Assembly: GCF_019991125.1 (NCBI RefSeq)
Contig: NZ_JAGENB010000001.1
Coordinates: 1-64,000, forward strand
DNA from: Phyllobacterium calauticae
Lineage (GTDB): Bacteria; Pseudomonadota; Alphaproteobacteria; Rhizobiales; Rhizobiaceae
Length of the DNA stretch: 64,000 nt
Direction: 5' to 3'
A program made the translations under genes and the position numbers. The notes below the pieces were generated by a model. The model was not told the origin of the DNA. It saw only the letters and a list, made by a program, of their open reading frames with translations, and made no database searches. This document shows positions 61,091 through 64,000 of this stretch, one piece after another (within the stretch, counting starts at the first letter, position 1; each line of letters starts with the position of its first letter).

Positions 61091-61381
61091 ATGGAGGTCA
61101 CGGTCTATATTCTGCTGTGCTCGGATGGATCGTATTATACGGGACTGACAAAACAGGAGATTGAAGCGCGCGTTTGGGAGCACAATGCGGGCATTTGCGA
61201 TGGATACACAAAATAACGCCGCCCGGTCCAACTCGTCTTTACTGAGACTTATGACCGTATCCTTGATGCCATAGCACGGGAGCGGCAAATCAAAGGTTGG
61301 TCGCGCGTAAAGAAACAGGCCCTTATTGCGTTGGAATACGAGCGCTTGCCACAACTTTCAAAGAACCATAGCAAAATTTGA
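61091..61381 (+). pseudogene. GIY-YIG nuclease gene broken by a stop codon
   Basis: The frame starts at ATG 61091 (GTCACGGTCTAT region) and encodes VTVYILLCSDGSYYTGLT, the UPF0213-type GIY-YIG start, then ARVWEHNAG. TAA at 61214-61216 interrupts codon 42. The same frame goes on as RRPVQLVFTETYDRILDAIA, REROIK-like and KGWSRVKKQALI to TGA 61379-61381, giving the normal family length of about 96 residues. One base change would restore it. It stands between repeat copies B and C. Confidence 0.8.
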
Positions 61382-61406
61382 GAATCTAAGAGATTGCACT
61401 GCCATT

Positions 61407-61539
61407 GTGCGTGGTTCGACAAGCTCACCATGAGGGAGGTGGGTGGGCTGCAAGGAGCCATATTCTGCAACGCCTGTGACTAGCTTTACAACCAAACCAC
61501 CTCCCTCATGGTGAGCTTGTCGAACCACGAACCACGCAC
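61407..61539. repeat. dispersed palindromic repeat, copy C
   Basis: 133 bp, nearly the same as copy B and in the same orientation, so B and C are direct repeats around the broken GIY-YIG gene. Ends are inverted repeats of about 30 bp, with an extra GAACCAC in the right arm. Confidence 0.85.
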
Positions 61540-61637
61540 CATCACCCCTTCTCACCAACGGCAAAAATCGCAAGAGAGGGGATTTGCAGGTCGAAATCCT
61601 CCCCTCTCCTGGATTTTCCGGATAATCCGGAACTGTC

Positions 61638-61665
61638 GCCCGCCCCTCGTCAGGGCGGGCTTTTT
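61638..61665 (+). terminator. intrinsic terminator beside the MFS gene
   Basis: GCCCGCCC-CTCGTCA-GGGCGGGC followed by five T on the plus strand, eight bases before the end of the minus-strand MFS gene. It would stop plus-strand transcripts arriving from the repeat region; for the MFS message the hairpin lacks a U run. Confidence 0.7.
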
Positions 61666-61672
61666 CGTGCCG

Positions 61673-63100
61673 CTACGGCAGATCGGCCGCGAACACCGTC
61701 TTCCTGCGCAGCGGCAGGGCAAAACCGGCGATCATGGCGGCAAGGCCGATCATCGTCGAGACCGCAAAGATGATCATCGTCGCGTCGCGCAAGGCTTCGG
61801 GGCTTGTTGCCTGGGGATAGCCGGTGGCATTGGCCACCAGACCGGCCACCGCAGCCCCGATGGCGTAACCGGCGGATTGCAGGGTCGGCAGCAGGGCGGA
61901 AGCCCGGTCGCGCTCGCCGTCGCGCGCCGATTCCATCACGCTCTGGCTCAAAAAGCCCCAGCTGACCCCGAACCCGGCGCCGATGCTCATCTGGCCGACC
62001 AGAACCACACCCGGCAGGTCGGCGGAGAAACCGAGCACGAGAACCGCAAGTCCCGTCACCAGCAGTACCGGTCCGAGCCGGATCATCCGCGACCGGCGGC
62101 GCGGGTCCTGCACATTGGCCACCAGAATGGCAATGGTGCTCCACGCGACGGCAAAGCTGGCACTGAACGCACCGGCCATGGTCGGGCCATAACCCCAGAG
62201 ATTCTGCAGGGTCATGACGAGATAGACCGAGGTGGACGCCTGGGCGACGGGCATCAGCAGCACGATCCACAGGCCGATGCCGACCGTCGACGTCAGGGCA
62301 AAGGCATCGGACGGGAACAGCGGCGTGCGGCTGCGGCGGTCAACCGCAACGACGGCAATGAGAACGGCCGCAGCGCCGGCGACACACAGGACTTCCAGCG
62401 TCAGCGTCTGCATGATGCCGGCAAGCGCCACCAGCATGATGCCGCCGCCAATCGCCCCCAGCCGCAGGAAAGGCACGGACAGCGGTGCGGCTTCGGCCGC
62501 CGAACGCGGCACGATGCGGAAGACCAGCGCAATGAAAATGAACGCCATGGGAACATTGACCAGAAATGCCGCGCGCCAGGATACGGTTTCGGTCAAAAGC
62601 CCGGCAACCAACGGACCGCCAAAGGCCGCAATGGCCCAGACGACGGCTTCGGCGCCAAACACTTTTGCCACCAGGCGCGACGGGAACAGGTCGGGAATGA
62701 GCGCATAGCAGATGGCGGCGATCACACCCTCGCCCAGCCCCTGCAGGGCGCGGCCGACAAGCACTTCCGTCATCGACGAGGCAAAGGCGGCGATCAGCGT
62801 GCCCGCGAGAAAGACGATAGCGGCCCCGACCAATGCCCGGCGCGGGCCGAGCCTGCCCTTCAGCAGCGCGCCGCTGGCACCGCCGACAATGGACAGGACA
62901 AGATAGAGCGTGAAGGCCCAGGAAATCAGCTTCAGCCCGCCGATCTCGCGCACCGCCGTCGGCAGGGAGGTGGAAACGAGAAACCCGTTGAAGGCAAACA
63001 GCGCCACGCCGAGGCAAAGCGTCGTGGTTGCGGCGGAAAACTGCGGGGTCAGCAGCTCGGACCAGCGGGCATCGCTGGCTGTATCGTCGGGGTCATGCAT
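61673..63100 (-). CDS. MFS transporter, DHA2-like
   Basis: 475 aa with about 14 membrane helices. Motif A-like GRLGPRRALVG near residue 85 and the early segment FNGFLVSTSLPTAVREIGG fit drug:H+ antiporters of the major facilitator superfamily. Probably exports a small toxic compound through the inner membrane. It faces the HTH regulator gene across a 94-bp AT-rich region, so regulation by that protein is likely. Confidence 0.85.
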   Translation of the reverse strand: MHDPDDTASDARWSELLTPQFSAATTTLCLGVALFAFNGFLVSTSLPTAVREIGGLKLISWAFTLYLVLSIVGGASGALLKGRLGPRRALVGAAIVFLAGTLIAAFASSMTEVLVGRALQGLGEGVIAAICYALIPDLFPSRLVAKVFGAEAVVWAIAAFGGPLVAGLLTETVSWRAAFLVNVPMAFIFIALVFRIVPRSAAEAAPLSVPFLRLGAIGGGIMLVALAGIMQTLTLEVLCVAGAAAVLIAVVAVDRRSRTPLFPSDAFALTSTVGIGLWIVLLMPVAQASTSVYLVMTLQNLWGYGPTMAGAFSASFAVAWSTIAILVANVQDPRRRSRMIRLGPVLLVTGLAVLVLGFSADLPGVVLVGQMSIGAGFGVSWGFLSQSVMESARDGERDRASALLPTLQSAGYAIGAAVAGLVANATGYPQATSPEALRDATMIIFAVSTMIGLAAMIAGFALPLRRKTVFAADLP

Positions 63101-63140
63101 GGCGTCACCTCAATTAAATAAGTTTTGTGTTTTTATATTC

Positions 63141-63174
63141 TGCTTAATAAAATAAGCAATCGCTTTTTAAAAAG
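63141..63174. promoter_or_regulatory. inverted repeats in the MFS-regulator intergenic region
   Basis: TGCTTA-ATAAAA-TAAGCA (63141-63158) and the palindrome CTTTTTAAAAAG (63163-63174). Placed between divergent genes, one of them is a probable operator for the regulator. Confidence 0.45.
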
Positions 63175-63194
63175 AATTTTGTTACATTGCCGAT

Positions 63195-63854
63195 ATGCAG
63201 GATCGAACGACAAACCGCATGCTCTATTCCCTGAAAGTCGCCGGCGCGCAGACCGCCGCGTCCCTGGCGGATCGTCTCGGCATTACCTCCGTCGCGGTGC
63301 GACAGATGCTTGGGCGGCTGCATGAGGATGGCCTCGTCGCCTTTGAAGATAGCCGCGAGACCGTTGGCCGCCCGAAACGCTTCTGGCACCTGACCGAGGA
63401 AGGCAACGGGCAGTTTCCCGACAATCACGCGGCGCTGACGGCCGATATCCTGGCGTCCGTGTCAGCCGTGTTCGGCGATGCGGGGCTCGACAAGCTGATC
63501 GCGCACCGCGAAGCCGCCACGCTCGACCACTATCGCACGGAACTCGCCGACGCGGGCTCCCTCGAGCAACGGGTGCAGCGTCTGGCGGAAATACGCTCCG
63601 CCGAAGGGTACATGGCGGAAACCACCCGTGATGCGGCAGGTGTGCTGGTTCTGGTGGAAAACCACTGCCCGATCTGCGTGGCCGCCAGGGCATGCCAGAA
63701 ACTGTGCCGGTCGGAGCTCGATGTGTTTCAGGCGGCGCTCGGTCCCGATGTCGAGATCAGGCGCTTCGAGCATATATTGAAGGGCGCCCGGCGCTGCGCC
63801 TACCGGATCACGGAAAGGCCGGGCGGCAGCCCTCAGCTGGCAATGAAGCTGTAG
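63195..63854 (+). CDS. HTH transcriptional regulator with C-terminal Cys cluster (SufR-like)
   Basis: 219 aa. Residues 1-75 form a winged helix (LKVAGAQTAASLADRLGI, then RQMLGRLHEDGLVAFEDSR). The C-terminal part has Cys residues in NHCPICVAARACQKLC and RRCAYRI, a pattern like that of SufR-type regulators that bind an iron-sulfur cluster. It probably regulates the divergent MFS gene, perhaps in response to oxidation or metal state. The 3' end overlaps the convergent acetyltransferase gene by 22 bases. Confidence 0.75.
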   Translation: MQDRTTNRMLYSLKVAGAQTAASLADRLGITSVAVRQMLGRLHEDGLVAFEDSRETVGRPKRFWHLTEEGNGQFPDNHAALTADILASVSAVFGDAGLDKLIAHREAATLDHYRTELADAGSLEQRVQRLAEIRSAEGYMAETTRDAAGVLVLVENHCPICVAARACQKLCRSELDVFQAALGPDVEIRRFEHILKGARRCAYRITERPGGSPQLAMKL

Positions 63855-64000
63855 AGCATCGGGCTCATATAGCCTTTCCCGACGCGCCAATAATCGCGCA
63901 TCGGCCCGCCCTCGCATTGAAAGCCGAGCCGTTTGGCCAGCCGGATCGAAGCGGTGTTGTCGGGATGGATGATCGCCGTGATGCGATGCGCCTTCAGATG
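63833..64000 (-). CDS. GNAT acetyltransferase, C-terminal part (cut by window edge)
   Basis: The last 55 residues are visible. HPDNTASIRLAKRLGFQCEG is the typical end of a GNAT domain of the RimJ/RimL class, followed by MRDYWRVGKGYMSPMLYSF. The gene begins beyond the right edge. Substrate unknown. Confidence 0.8.
   Translation of the reverse strand, partial: HLKAHRITAIIHPDNTASIRLAKRLGFQCEGGPMRDYWRVGKGYMSPMLYSFIAS

Overview
The window looks like a chromosome segment of an alphaproteobacterium of the order Hyphomicrobiales (Rhizobiales), close to Brucella, Ochrobactrum or Phyllobacterium. The evidence is an Omp25-type outer membrane protein a few hundred bases from uvrC, the uvrC-pgsA-moaD-moaE run followed by ndk, hdaA beside purM-purN, and rhizobial-type phage genes. 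I cannot name the species from sequence alone.

Left part, 1 to about 36107: one continuous prophage, cut off by the left edge, with its integrase ending one base before an intact tRNA-Arg(TCT) gene. Its layout is lambda-like. On the minus strand from right to left: cro-type regulator, a GapR/DUF2312-type protein, small early genes, a DUF1376 replication protein, LexA-type DNA-binding proteins, a NusG-like factor in the place of a late antiterminator, terminase, portal, protease with a nested scaffold, capsid, connector genes, tail tube, tail chaperones with a probable translational frameshift, tape measure and tail tip genes. On the plus strand from the CI-type repressor rightward: TcmP, small early genes, a RecT-like protein, a Ref-like HNH nuclease, a Lar-like antirestriction protein and the integrase. 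Two copies of a 19-bp operator, each overlapping a promoter of the same geometry, control the two early operons.

Several genes stand against the direction of the phage operons and look like lysogenic cargo: an AbiJ-like abortive-infection protein, an ATPase plus TOPRIM-like pair, an McrA-like HNH endonuclease, an MltR-like protein, a small membrane-anchored protein beside the tape measure, and the TcmP and three-Cys pair. A phage tRNA-Met(CAT) with an initiator-like C1:A72 mismatch lies between the AbiJ-like gene and the ATPase. The 16.65-20.06 kb cassette is the best candidate for an undescribed defence locus.

Right part, 36108 to 64000: host chromosome. It holds tRNA-Arg and tRNA-Pro, a complex I NDUFS4-like subunit, a sulfotransferase-like protein, hdaA, an AI-2E family permease, two CDP-alcohol phosphatidyltransferases, purM-purN, a HigB/HigA-type toxin-antitoxin pair, a molybdopterin oxidoreductase, three glutathione-S-transferase-like proteins, an EamA transporter, an FMN reductase, rlmJ, an RNase T2, omp25, a short-chain dehydrogenase, uvrC, pgsA, moaD, moaE, a META-domain protein, ndk, an ABC-F protein and an MFS transporter facing its probable regulator. 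Three copies of a dispersed palindromic repeat lie at 57.9-61.5 kb, two of them flanking a broken GIY-YIG gene.
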